Part shown: positions 1-6,578 of the stretch, in pieces
How the letters are laid out: each line of letters opens with the position of its first letter
Numbering within the stretch: the stretch's first letter is position 1
DNA from: an uncultured Paludibacter sp.
GTDB lineage: Bacteria > Bacteroidota > Bacteroidia > Bacteroidales > Paludibacteraceae
NCBI GenBank assembly: GCA_937927845.1
Contig: CALFXE010000092.1
Location: 1-9,095, forward strand
DNA length: 9,095 bases
Reading direction: 5' to 3'
The notes under the pieces: generated by a model
Database searches by the model: none
What the model saw: only the letters and a program-made list of their open reading frames with translations
Told to the model about the DNA's origin: nothing
Position numbers and translations under genes: made by a program

Positions 1-56
1 CTCCCCATATATTGTAGTCGGTCGGATAGCGAAGTGAGGAATCTCCCCATATATTT
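1..56 (+). repeat. Partial copy of a dispersed repeat family
   Basis: The 13-mer CTCCCCATATATT occurs at 1-13 and again at 43-55 (period 42). Between them lies GATAGCGAAGTGAGGAATCT (25-44). The stretch GTAGTCGGTCGGATAGCGAA (14-33) reappears inverted at 8443-8461 with two transitions. The GCGAAGTGAGG core is also found in the 86-bp repeats at 8665-8836. This is therefore another member of the family that makes up the large element at the right of the window. It lies just beyond the 3' end of dnaJ and is cut by the window edge. It has no coding potential. The relationship is seen directly; a genome-wide distribution is inferred. Confidence 0.75.
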
Positions 57-111
57 GGTTTTTGTTTATATCGGATTAGCGTGTTCGTGAAAAGTTTATA
101 TTTCATAAAAC

Positions 112-1275
112 CTAATCAAACATATTTCTGAATTTCGAGAAGAAACTGCGGGATGCTGAAGCATTTGGTTGTATGTTGCTTGATTTGCTTAGTTTTTCCA
201 TTACTTCCTTTTCTTCTCGATTAAGATTTTCAGGGATATAAACTCCTATGTTTACAAGTAAATCACCTGTACCATAGCGGTTTACACTTGGTAATCCTTT
301 CCCTCTTAATCTAAGCACTTTACCTGGTTGTGTGCCTGAAGCTATATTTACTTTTACTTTGCCGTCTACTGTCGGCACCTCTACCGAACCTCCTAAAGTT
401 GCAGTAGGTACGGAAATAAGTAAATTGTAAATTAAATCGTTTTCATCACGTATCAATTCCGGATGTTTCTCTTCTTCAATCAATACTAATAGATCACCAT
501 TAACTCCACCACGACGAGGTGCATTACCTTTACCATTCATCGATAGTTGCATGCCTTCCATTACTCCGGCAGGTATGTTGATGTTTATAACTTCATCTTC
601 TCTTACAATTCCTTCACCGTTGCAATAGGTACATTTATCTTTTATTATCTTGCCATCTCCCATACATGTCGGACATTCTGACTGTGTTTGCATTTGTCCT
701 AATATAGTGTTTTGCACACGAGTTACACGTCCGCTACCATGACAAGTCGTACAAGTTACAGGTTCAGAACCATGTGCAGCTCCGGTCGAATTACAATGCT
801 GACAAGGTACATATTTTTTGACTTTAATCTTCTTTTCTACTCCATTAGCTATTTCAGAAAGATTAAGTCGCACTTTAACTCTTAAATCAGAACCTTTTCT
901 AACTCGTGTACCTCCTCGACTGCTTCCTCCAAATCCTCCGAAATTGCTAAACCCGCTAAATCCTCCAAAATGACCACCGAAAATATCACCAAAATGAGAG
1001 AAGATATCTTCCATACTCATACCACCGCCACCAAAACCACCTGAAGCACCATTTACACCTGCATGACCAAATTGATCATAACGCTGACGTTTTTGAGCAT
1101 CACTCAATACCTCATAAGCCTCAGCCGCTTCTTTAAATTTTTCTTCAGCAGCCTTGTCACCCGGATTTTTATCAGGATGGAATTCTATTGCTTTCTTACG
1201 ATATGCTTTTTTTATATCTTCTGCTGATGCGCTTTTACTTACGCCCAACACTTCATAATAATCTCTTTTCGACAC
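112..1275 (-). CDS. dnaJ: Chaperone protein DnaJ (Hsp40), full length
   Basis: Cytoplasmic J-protein co-chaperone that delivers unfolded clients to DnaK and stimulates its ATPase. The 387 residues show the complete class-I architecture. There is an N-terminal J domain with the HPD motif at 33-35 and a Gly/Phe-rich linker at about 73-122. The zinc-binding domain has four CxxCxGxG-type repeats (Cys pairs 158/161, 175/178, 201/204, 215/218), and two C-terminal beta-sandwich domains run to about residue 350. The length is typical for the family. The start is GTG at 1273-1275: an in-frame TAA lies seven codons upstream with no ATG between, and the protein begins SKRDYYEVLG as J domains normally do. 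The gene follows grpE after 21 bp, so the two are almost certainly co-transcribed. The last residues (365-387) are Ser/Asn/Phe-rich and unremarkable. No clear terminator is visible downstream. Confidence 0.98.
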   Translation of the reverse strand: MSKRDYYEVLGVSKSASAEDIKKAYRKKAIEFHPDKNPGDKAAEEKFKEAAEAYEVLSDAQKRQRYDQFGHAGVNGASGGFGGGGMSMEDIFSHFGDIFGGHFGGFSGFSNFGGFGGSSRGGTRVRKGSDLRVKVRLNLSEIANGVEKKIKVKKYVPCQHCNSTGAAHGSEPVTCTTCHGSGRVTRVQNTILGQMQTQSECPTCMGDGKIIKDKCTYCNGEGIVREDEVININIPAGVMEGMQLSMNGKGNAPRRGGVNGDLLVLIEEEKHPELIRDENDLIYNLLISVPTATLGGSVEVPTVDGKVKVNIASGTQPGKVLRLRGKGLPSVNRYGTGDLLVNIGVYIPENLNREEKEVMEKLSKSSNIQPNASASRSFFSKFRNMFD

Positions 1276-1296
1276 TGTGTTAATATTTTTGATGAG

Positions 1297-1863
1297 TTAT
1301 TCTCCTACAACAACCTTTGCAAAACGAATTACCTTTTCGTTCATAATGTATCCCTTAGATACACAGTCAATTATTTTGCCCTTTTGTTCTTCTGTTGGTG
1401 CAGGGAAAGTTGTTACGGCTTCGTGTAAATCTGTGTTAAATTCTTCATTTTCAGTAGATATTACGTTCACGCCATTATCCGATAAAAAGGATATGAATTT
1501 TAAGTAAATTAAGTCAACTCCTTCTTTTACGGCTTGTACATCTTCAGCCGTTTCCATTGCTTGTAAAGCTCTTTCAAAATCGTCTATTAATGGGAGTATC
1601 TTTGTGAGCAGACCTTCTCCTGCATTTTGAATTAATTCTAATTTCTCTTTGGCTGTCCTTTTTCTGAAATTATCAAACTCAGCCATTAAGCGTAAATTCT
1701 TATCTTTTAAGTCGGATACTTCTTGACTTAAACTTTCAATATCTTCTCTAATTTTTTTTGCTTCTTCTTCTACAGTAGTTTCGTCAACTATCTTTTCTTC
1801 GTTGTTTGTGTTGTTCTCATTAACTACATTATCCTGTACTTCTTCCTCTTTTCTCTTCTTCAT
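1297..1863 (-). CDS. grpE: Nucleotide exchange factor GrpE
   Basis: Cytoplasmic dimeric co-chaperone that releases ADP from DnaK. The 188-residue product starts with a charged, Asn/Glu-rich disordered tail (1-34). A long coiled coil follows (about 35-80) with the conserved segment AEFDNFRKRT at 61-70, then the four-helix dimer region. The C-terminal beta-wing carries the family signature: FNTDLHEAV at 142-150 and GYIMNEKVIRFAKVVV at 171-186. I chose ATG at 1861-1863, giving MKKRKEEE. The frame stays open for 22 more codons to a TTG at 1929, but that extension is not GrpE-like and runs into an inverted repeat, so it is rejected. The gene lies 120 bp after dsbD and 21 bp before dnaJ, a normal grpE-dnaJ order. 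No hrcA gene is present in the window and no CIRCE sequence is visible upstream. Confidence 0.97.
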   Translation of the reverse strand: MKKRKEEEVQDNVVNENNTNNEEKIVDETTVEEEAKKIREDIESLSQEVSDLKDKNLRLMAEFDNFRKRTAKEKLELIQNAGEGLLTKILPLIDDFERALQAMETAEDVQAVKEGVDLIYLKFISFLSDNGVNVISTENEEFNTDLHEAVTTFPAPTEEQKGKIIDCVSKGYIMNEKVIRFAKVVVGE

Positions 1864-1907
1864 ATTTAATTGTTGCTTATTAATATATATGACACTGTGT
1901 CGTTTCA

Positions 1908-1915
1908 CAAGAATA
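1908..1915 (-). promoter_or_regulatory. Weak candidate -7 box for grpE-dnaJ
   Basis: Read on the minus strand this is TATTCTTG, one mismatch from the Bacteroidota -7 consensus TAnnTTTG. It lies about 45 bp ahead of the grpE ATG. It overlaps the left arm of the inverted repeat at 1912-1951, which would place that arm within or next to the promoter. No -33 element (TTG/TTTG) sits at the right spacing, so the call is tentative. Confidence 0.25.
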
Positions 1916-1951
1916 CTGCCAAAGCACAATTGATAATGTTTTGGCAGTATT
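1912..1951. terminator. Perfect 12-bp inverted repeat between dsbD and grpE (terminator or operator)
   Basis: AATACTGCCAAA (1912-1923) and TTTGGCAGTATT (1940-1951) are exact reverse complements separated by 16 nt. In the dsbD transcript the hairpin would form 33 nt after the stop codon, a good place for a terminator. However, on the minus strand it is followed by CTTGTGAAACG rather than a U-run, so an intrinsic terminator is not certain. The alternatives are a binding site for a regulator of grpE-dnaJ, or an mRNA-stabilising stem. It does not match the CIRCE consensus of HrcA. Confidence 0.5.
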
Positions 1952-1983
1952 ATGCTGAAATAATGTCAGTAAAACGTAAAAAA

Positions 1984-4047
1984 CTATTTTCTTTCAAGCC
2001 ATTTTATGAAATTATCCGGATTTTCATCGAAGGTATACGGACTGTTTATCGGCTTGCCTTCATTGTCTAACATAACATAATATGGTTGTGCATTTGCACC
2101 GAATTTATATCGTTGAAGATAACTCCATTTATCACCTATGGTTTTTATGCTCCTGATTTTACCATTTTCTTCTATTTTGTATGGCTCTTTTAATGGTGTT
2201 TTATCATCTACAAATAACGTAATAAGTACAAAATCATTCTCTAAAAGTTTTTTTACCTGTGGATGTGTCCATACAGAAGCTTCCATTTTACGACAGTTAA
2301 CACAACCATATCCTGAAAAATCAATTACTACGGGTTTACTTCTTTCGTTGGCATACTTCATACCTGCTTCAAAATCAGAAAATTGAGCATGAACTTGAGA
2401 GTCGTACACTATAAAGTCTTGTGTAGTCAGGGGAGGAGCGAATGCACTGATTGATTTTAATGGTGCTCCCCATAAACCTGGAACCATATATACTGCAAAG
2501 GAAAGAGAAATGATGGCTAAAAAAGTACCAAGTACCGAAGTATGTTTAGCTTCATCATCATGTGGAAATCTTATTTTTCCTAATAAGTAAAATCCTAATA
2601 ATGTGAAGATTACTATCCATAATGAAATAAATACTTCTCGATCGAGTATCCTCCATCCATAGGCTAAATCGGCTACTGATAAGAATTTTAATGCTAATGC
2701 AAGTTCTAAAAATGCTAATACTACTTTCACCTTATTTAACCAGCCTCCTGATTTGGGCATGGTCTTTAATAAGGATGGGAAGAATGCAAAGAATGTAAAA
2801 GGTATGGCTAATGCAACTGCAAATCCTAACATCCCAATGGCGGGTGCAAGAATACTGCCTGTGCCTGCTACTTCAACTAATAAGGTTCCAATAATTGGTC
2901 CCGTACATGAGAATGAAACTAACACTAAAGTGAATGCCATAAATAAAATACTGAGAAATCCTGCTGTTGAATCAGCTTTTGCATCTAATTTAGTCGACCA
3001 TGAAGCAGGCAAGGTGATTTCAAATGCACCAAAAAACGAAATAGCAAATACTACCAACAATGCAAAGAATAAAATATTGAATATTGCATTTGTAGACATG
3101 CTGTTAAGTGCGCTGGCTCCAAAGATTAATGTAATTAAAATTCCAAGGGCAACATATATCACAATTATTGCTAATCCGTATAATATTGCATCTCGTCTAC
3201 CTTTCGACTTTTTCTCTGAGCGTTTTAAGAAAAAACTTACTGTCATAGGGATTATAGGCCATACGCAAGGAGTAAATAAAGCGAGAAATCCACCTGCCAT
3301 TCCTGCCAGAAAAATCAGCCAGAATGTAATATCTCCCGAACTACCCATTTGATTGCCAAATAAACGTAACTCATCAATTACAGGTGTCCAGTAATCAGTA
3401 ACTGTGTCATTACGGTCATCTTTTTGTGATATTACTGTAGTTTCTTCAATATTTTGTGATATTGCCGTAGTTTCTTCAAAGTTTTGTGGTATTACTGTAA
3501 TATTTTCAGTAATCTTTTCAGTGTTTTTTGTGCTTTTACCTTCTTTTGTATCTTTTACTGCTTTTACATCCGAAGTGTTTTTTGCATTTGTATCTTTTGC
3601 GTATGATAAAATAAATTCATCTTTTGTAGGTGGTAAGCAACGTTCATCATCGCAAACCATATATTCAACATATCCTTCTATATCTATATCTGATGTTTCA
3701 CTGAATTTGATTTTCTGCACAAAAACAGCCTCATTAGTATACCATGTTAGCTTCATATCGAAGTTTTTATCAAATACTTCTATGGTTTTTGTCTTTGAAA
3801 TAGATTTACCATCTAAAGCTACATTGTCTAAAGTTTCATATACAAATTTTGTTGGACGTGGTCCGTTTTCCGGTATGTCCATCCCATATAGATGCCATTT
3901 ATCATCAATTTTTGCTTTATGTATGATTTCGCCTGTTGTCTTGCTTGTTATTTTTAACTCGTGTGACCATTTTACAGGCTCATAAATCTGACCTCTTATT
4001 AGGTTAGCAAAAAGGATTAATAGAATTAAAATATTTATCTTTTTCAT
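1984..4047 (-). CDS. dsbD: Thiol:disulfide interchange protein DsbD
   Basis: Inner-membrane reductase that passes electrons from cytoplasmic thioredoxin to periplasmic thiol proteins such as DsbC-type isomerases or cytochrome c maturation factors. Of the 687 residues, 1-19 form a signal peptide (MKKINILILLILFANLIRG). Residues 20-150 are the DsbC-like alpha domain with the Cys132/Cys137 pair in VCDDERCLPP. A low-complexity linker follows at 150-215. The eight-helix membrane domain spans about 238-525 and holds LALFTPCVWPIIP (Cys261) and VSFSCTGPIIG (Cys381). The C-terminal thioredoxin fold has a CVNC active site (Cys582/Cys585). These six cysteines are the only ones in the protein, exactly the three redox pairs known for DsbD. 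The start ATG at 4045-4047 is fixed by the signal peptide. The linker carries a 10-residue tandem repeat. The gene is upstream of grpE in the same direction but separated by 120 bp and an inverted repeat. Confidence 0.95.
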   Translation of the reverse strand: MKKINILILLILFANLIRGQIYEPVKWSHELKITSKTTGEIIHKAKIDDKWHLYGMDIPENGPRPTKFVYETLDNVALDGKSISKTKTIEVFDKNFDMKLTWYTNEAVFVQKIKFSETSDIDIEGYVEYMVCDDERCLPPTKDEFILSYAKDTNAKNTSDVKAVKDTKEGKSTKNTEKITENITVIPQNFEETTAISQNIEETTVISQKDDRNDTVTDYWTPVIDELRLFGNQMGSSGDITFWLIFLAGMAGGFLALFTPCVWPIIPMTVSFFLKRSEKKSKGRRDAILYGLAIIVIYVALGILITLIFGASALNSMSTNAIFNILFFALLVVFAISFFGAFEITLPASWSTKLDAKADSTAGFLSILFMAFTLVLVSFSCTGPIIGTLLVEVAGTGSILAPAIGMLGFAVALAIPFTFFAFFPSLLKTMPKSGGWLNKVKVVLAFLELALALKFLSVADLAYGWRILDREVFISLWIVIFTLLGFYLLGKIRFPHDDEAKHTSVLGTFLAIISLSFAVYMVPGLWGAPLKSISAFAPPLTTQDFIVYDSQVHAQFSDFEAGMKYANERSKPVVIDFSGYGCVNCRKMEASVWTHPQVKKLLENDFVLITLFVDDKTPLKEPYKIEENGKIRSIKTIGDKWSYLQRYKFGANAQPYYVMLDNEGKPINSPYTFDENPDNFIKWLERK
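3422..3511 (-). repeat. 30-bp in-frame tandem repeat (3 units) in the DsbD linker
   Basis: Three consecutive 30-bp units start at 3422, 3452 and 3482. The first two differ at only a few bases and the third is more diverged. They encode three decapeptides at DsbD residues of about 181-210: ENITVIPQNF, EETTAISQNI and EETTVISQKD. The period is a multiple of three, so copy-number change would lengthen or shorten the linker between the periplasmic alpha domain and the membrane domain without a frameshift. Confidence 0.9.
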
Positions 4048-4112
4048 GCGTTGAAATTTTATTTTTTATTGTCGTATGTAGCTCTCTAATAAGATAATTT
4101 AGAAATTTTCGA

Positions 4113-4120
4113 CAAAACTA
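4113..4120 (-). promoter_or_regulatory. Candidate dsbD promoter, proximal -7 box
   Basis: On the minus strand this reads TAGTTTTG, a perfect TAnnTTTG Bacteroidota -7 box. It predicts a transcript start near 4107 and a leader of about 60 nt before the dsbD ATG. No clear -33 box is seen. Confidence 0.5.
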
Positions 4121-4205
4121 ATAAATTAAATGAATGTATGAATAAATGTTCATATGTATTTTGTATTTCTTAACATGTGTAATAAGTTTTTAAAAAGCAA
4201 AATTA

Positions 4206-4213
4206 CAAACATA
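4206..4213 (-). promoter_or_regulatory. Candidate dsbD promoter, distal -7 box
   Basis: On the minus strand this reads TATGTTTG, also a perfect TAnnTTTG match. It would give a leader of about 150 nt. In such AT-rich DNA one of the two dsbD candidates may be a chance match; the proximal one gives the shorter leader. Confidence 0.35.
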
Positions 4214-4259
4214 GATTGGAAATAAAGCATTTATTAAAATTTTAATGGCTTCTTTTTGT

Positions 4260-4267
4260 TATCTTTG
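4260..4267 (+). promoter_or_regulatory. mgtE promoter -7 box
   Basis: TATCTTTG matches TAnnTTTG exactly and lies 39 bp before the ATG chosen for mgtE. It predicts a start site near 4273 and a leader of about 34 nt, too short for an M-box type Mg2+ riboswitch. Its position also argues that the in-frame TTG at 4256 cannot be the translation start. Confidence 0.6.
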
Positions 4268-4306
4268 GCAAATTTCGATGGAAAATCAACTAATAAAGAT
4301 TGTGAT

Positions 4307-5650
4307 ATGAAGATATATGATGAAAATGACCTTTATAAATTTATTAAAAGGAAGGATTGGAAACAATTAAGAATTGCAATTGAACAATTTGATTTCTTGC
4401 AGCTTACCGAGATTATAGAAAGAAGTAATGAATTTGATTCAATAGTTATATTCAGATTTTTAGGGAGAGAGCTTGCAACTGATGTGTTTCATGAACTCTC
4501 ATTTAAAAAGCAGGAGGAAATTGTAGAAGGTCTTGCTCAAAACGCCTCAAAAGTTGCTGCTTTGCTCAATGATATGGAGCCGGACGACAGAACTGCGTTC
4601 CTTGAAGAATTGCAAGGTAATGTTACTCAACGGTTAATGCAGCTTTTAACTCCCGAAAATAGAGAAGTGGCAAAGAAACTTTTAGGTTATCCTGAAGATA
4701 GTATTGGGCGATTGATGACACCTGAATATGTGGCTGTCAAATCTAATTATACGGTAAAACAAACGCTTGATCATATTAGGGAATTTGGAAAAGATTCGGA
4801 AACACTTAATGTTATTTATATTGTTGATAATGACTGGCATTTGATTGATGATATTAGGATTAGAGAGGTTTTGTTAGCTTCACCAGAAACGGAAATTAAA
4901 AATTTGATCGATAATAAATTTGTTGCTTTAAGTGCTTTTGATGATCAAGAAACTGCGGTGAATGTCTTTAAAGATCATGATAGGGTAGCCTTGCCTGTTA
5001 TCGATTCAAATGGTATTTTATTAGGTATAGTAACTGTCGACGACGTGTTAGATGTTGCGGAAGAGGAAGATACTGAGGATTTCCATAAATTTGGTGCTAT
5101 TCAAGATGCTGTAGTCAGCCCTCTGCAAGCTACAATATCGTATTTATATAAAAAGCGTGTTTTTTGGCTTGCTGCCTTAGTATTTATGAATGTTTTTTCC
5201 GGAGCTGTCATTGCTAAGTTCGAAAATGTACTTGAATCGGCTTTAGCTTTAGTATTTTTTCTGCCTCTGTTAATAGATAGTGGTGGTAATGCAGGTTCTC
5301 AATCTGCAACCTTGATGATTAGAGCCTTAGCTACCGGAGATGTTCAACTCAAAGACTGGGTCAAACTATTAGGCAAAGAGTTTTTAGTGTCTTTGTTACT
5401 TGGTATTACAATGGCAATAGGAGTAGCTTTGGTTTCCTCATTTCGTGCACCTGAAATTACTGTTGTACTGATAATCACAATGATATTAATTGTAATTGCA
5501 GGTAGTGTAATTGGCATGTTACTCCCCTTTATCTTCACAAAGTTTAAAGTCGACCCAGCAACCGCAAGTGCCCCACTTATCACGTCTATTGCAGATATTC
5601 TGGGAGTATTTATTTATTTTACAGTAGCGAGCCAGGTGTTGGGAATTTAG
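4307..5650 (+). CDS. mgtE: Magnesium transporter MgtE
   Basis: Mg2+-gated Mg2+ channel/transporter of the inner membrane. Starting at ATG 4307 (MKIYDENDLYKF), the product has 447 residues, the usual MgtE length. In order it shows a superhelical MgtE N domain (about 14-125, including MEPDDRTAFLEEL), then two CBS domains (about 137-198 and 204-253) that act as the intracellular Mg2+ sensor. A connecting helix with an acidic EEEDTEDF patch leads to a five-helix membrane domain (about 280-447). The pore-family signatures are clear: PLLIDSGGNAGSQSATL (about 320-336) and DPATASAPLITSIAD (416-430). Asp430 is in the position of the pore Asp432 of the Thermus protein. The gene is monocistronic by appearance, with over 500 bp to the next gene and no obvious terminator hairpin after the TAG. 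Confidence 0.96.
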   Translation: MKIYDENDLYKFIKRKDWKQLRIAIEQFDFLQLTEIIERSNEFDSIVIFRFLGRELATDVFHELSFKKQEEIVEGLAQNASKVAALLNDMEPDDRTAFLEELQGNVTQRLMQLLTPENREVAKKLLGYPEDSIGRLMTPEYVAVKSNYTVKQTLDHIREFGKDSETLNVIYIVDNDWHLIDDIRIREVLLASPETEIKNLIDNKFVALSAFDDQETAVNVFKDHDRVALPVIDSNGILLGIVTVDDVLDVAEEEDTEDFHKFGAIQDAVVSPLQATISYLYKKRVFWLAALVFMNVFSGAVIAKFENVLESALALVFFLPLLIDSGGNAGSQSATLMIRALATGDVQLKDWVKLLGKEFLVSLLLGITMAIGVALVSSFRAPEITVVLIITMILIVIAGSVIGMLLPFIFTKFKVDPATASAPLITSIADILGVFIYFTVASQVLGI

Positions 5651-5672
5651 GAGTGTTATTTTTTTGTATTTT

Positions 5673-5748
5673 CTGCTGTCTGCTGTCTGTGGTCTATAGT
5701 CTATAGTCTATAGTCTATAGTCTATAGTCAATAAGTAAATAGTCAATC
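5673..5748. repeat. Heptanucleotide tandem repeat array
   Basis: A 7-bp periodic array follows mgtE by about 22 bp. It starts with CTGCTGT twice (5673-5686) and CTGTGGT (5687-5693). Five perfect CTATAGT units follow (5694-5728), then a decaying tail with GTCAATA, GTAAATA and GTCAATC out to 5748. The shift from one heptamer type to another suggests stepwise slippage with drift. It resembles the short heptanucleotide tandem repeats described in some cyanobacteria and seen between genes in Bacteroidota, but no function is known to me here. Confidence 0.9.
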
Positions 5749-5818
5749 ATTTTTGTGTTTTATTATATCCTAACACATTTCCAGTTAATCTTGCGTAAAT
5801 TTAACAATTTTGTTAGAG

Positions 5819-5851
5819 TTTTGATGAAATTTTGGTGAAACTTTGGTGAAA
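5819..5851. repeat. 11-bp tandem repeat, three units
   Basis: TTTTGATGAAA, TTTTGGTGAAA and CTTTGGTGAAA follow each other directly (5819-5829, 5830-5840, 5841-5851). Neighbouring units differ by one base. The period is close to one helical turn. The run lies in non-coding DNA far from any start codon, so it may be mere slippage or a cluster of protein sites on one face of the helix. Confidence 0.85.
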
Positions 5852-6192
5852 TTTTCTATTGTTTTAATAAAATATTTCATATAATATTGCAGCCTGAAAC
5901 TATCCTCTATCTGGTTTTTGCCAGTCTTGTTTAGTTGTAGCAGGGATAAACATACATCCCGACTTCAAAAAATCCATTATCTTAGCAGAGCAATTTATAT
6001 TGAACGCAGTCACGGTACGAGCAGCTTTTATTATGCTTATACTGATTACTGATAGTACTAATTTATTTATAAAATAATATAACCGAGCCGGCATTTTTTA
6101 CGTAAGCTTCGGTTCAAAAAGGAAAGGAATTAATTCCGCTTACTACAGGAAGCAAGAGATAATTTAAGTACAAATATTTAATATTTTATGAC

Positions 6193-6528
6193 ATGAAAAA
6201 AACTCTATTAATCGTATTAACAGCATTTTTATTTTTAAATTGTGAAAAAAGCAACATTGCTGAACATGCAGATTTCATCGGTGTATGTACCAATGTCGAT
6301 GCAAATTTAGAACGCACATTAGAAGTAACTGTCGGTGGAAGAAGCTTTTACGAAGAGCGGAAAAATTCAGGAAATTCGTACACAGCTATAAGCTATAATG
6401 GTCCATTCGTATTGAATGATTCAATCCTGAAAATTGGATTTAAGAAATTAATAATCAATGAAGCACCAACGATGTCGGGCGGTATCTGGTATCTTACAAT
6501 GGATAATTTAGAGTATAAAAAAAAGTAG
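6193..6528 (+). CDS. Small predicted lipoprotein of unknown function
   Basis: I do not recognise the family. The 111-residue product begins with a classic short signal peptide: Lys2-Lys3, a hydrophobic stretch LLIVLTAFLFL, then Asn16-Cys17. Cys17 is a plausible lipidation site, although Asn at -1 is not the textbook lipobox residue. The mature part is about 94 residues and looks like a compact beta-rich domain, with GPFVLNDSILKIGF (about 75-88) and GGIWYLTMDNLEY (about 96-108). A second Cys is at 32. ATG at 6193 is the only sensible start, as the signal peptide follows directly. No good TAnnTTTG box or Shine-Dalgarno sequence is visible upstream. It has no operon partner, facing the symporter gene convergently 124 bp away. 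A surface or periplasmic location is inferred only from the signal. Confidence 0.7.
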   Translation: MKKTLLIVLTAFLFLNCEKSNIAEHADFIGVCTNVDANLERTLEVTVGGRSFYEERKNSGNSYTAISYNGPFVLNDSILKIGFKKLIINEAPTMSGGIWYLTMDNLEYKKK

Positions 6529-6542
6529 GAAAAGTGCTTTGA

Positions 6543-6573
6543 ATATATTTGTAACAACTTCTTGTTGATATAT
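6543..6573. terminator. Hairpin between convergent genes, possible terminator
   Basis: AACAA (6553-6557) pairs with TTGTT (6562-6566) around a CTTC loop, with a U-G pair below. After a three-base bulge, ATATAT (6543-6548) pairs with ATATAT (6568-6573). It sits just after the lipoprotein stop and could end transcription from either side. The stem is AT-rich and no U-run follows, so the call is weak. Confidence 0.3.
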
Positions 6574-6578
6574 AAAAC

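Larger units (their letters stand above)
5651..6192. other. Gene-poor interval between mgtE and the lipoprotein gene
   Basis: I see no convincing gene in these roughly 540 bases. The stretch holds a heptanucleotide array (5673-5748) and an 11-nt triplication (5819-5851). It also holds a bulged stem AACCGA...TCGGTT (6081-6086 with 6109-6114, extended inwards by GC/GC) and a perfect palindrome GGAATTAATTCC (6126-6137). A 64-codon minus-strand open frame at 5900-6094 has no recognisable motif or ribosome binding site. It could be chance or a decayed remnant. Confidence 0.6.

Noticed and set aside
1864..1929. Extended N-terminus of GrpE from a TTG codon
   Set aside because: The extra 22 codons run into the inverted repeat at 1912-1951 and do not resemble GrpE, whereas ATG 1863 gives a normal charged N-terminus.
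1864..1990. CIRCE/HrcA operator ahead of grpE
   Set aside because: No TTAGCACTC-N9-GAGTGCTAA match; the inverted repeat there has a different sequence and spacing.
2753..3352. 199-codon plus-strand open frame
   Set aside because: It lies wholly antisense to the dsbD membrane domain; its length follows from dsbD codon use and it has no recognisable protein features.
3404..3985. 193-codon plus-strand open frame
   Set aside because: It is antisense to the DsbD N-terminal domain and linker. The Phe/Ser/Val-rich repeats mirror the dsbD tandem repeat.
4256..4306. Extended N-terminus of MgtE from a TTG codon
   Set aside because: The added residues are not MgtE-like and the stretch contains a perfect -7 promoter box. 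ATG 4307 gives the family's normal length.
5900..6094. 64-codon minus-strand open frame
   Set aside because: No recognisable motif, no ribosome binding site and no partner gene; kept only as a note in the interval description.
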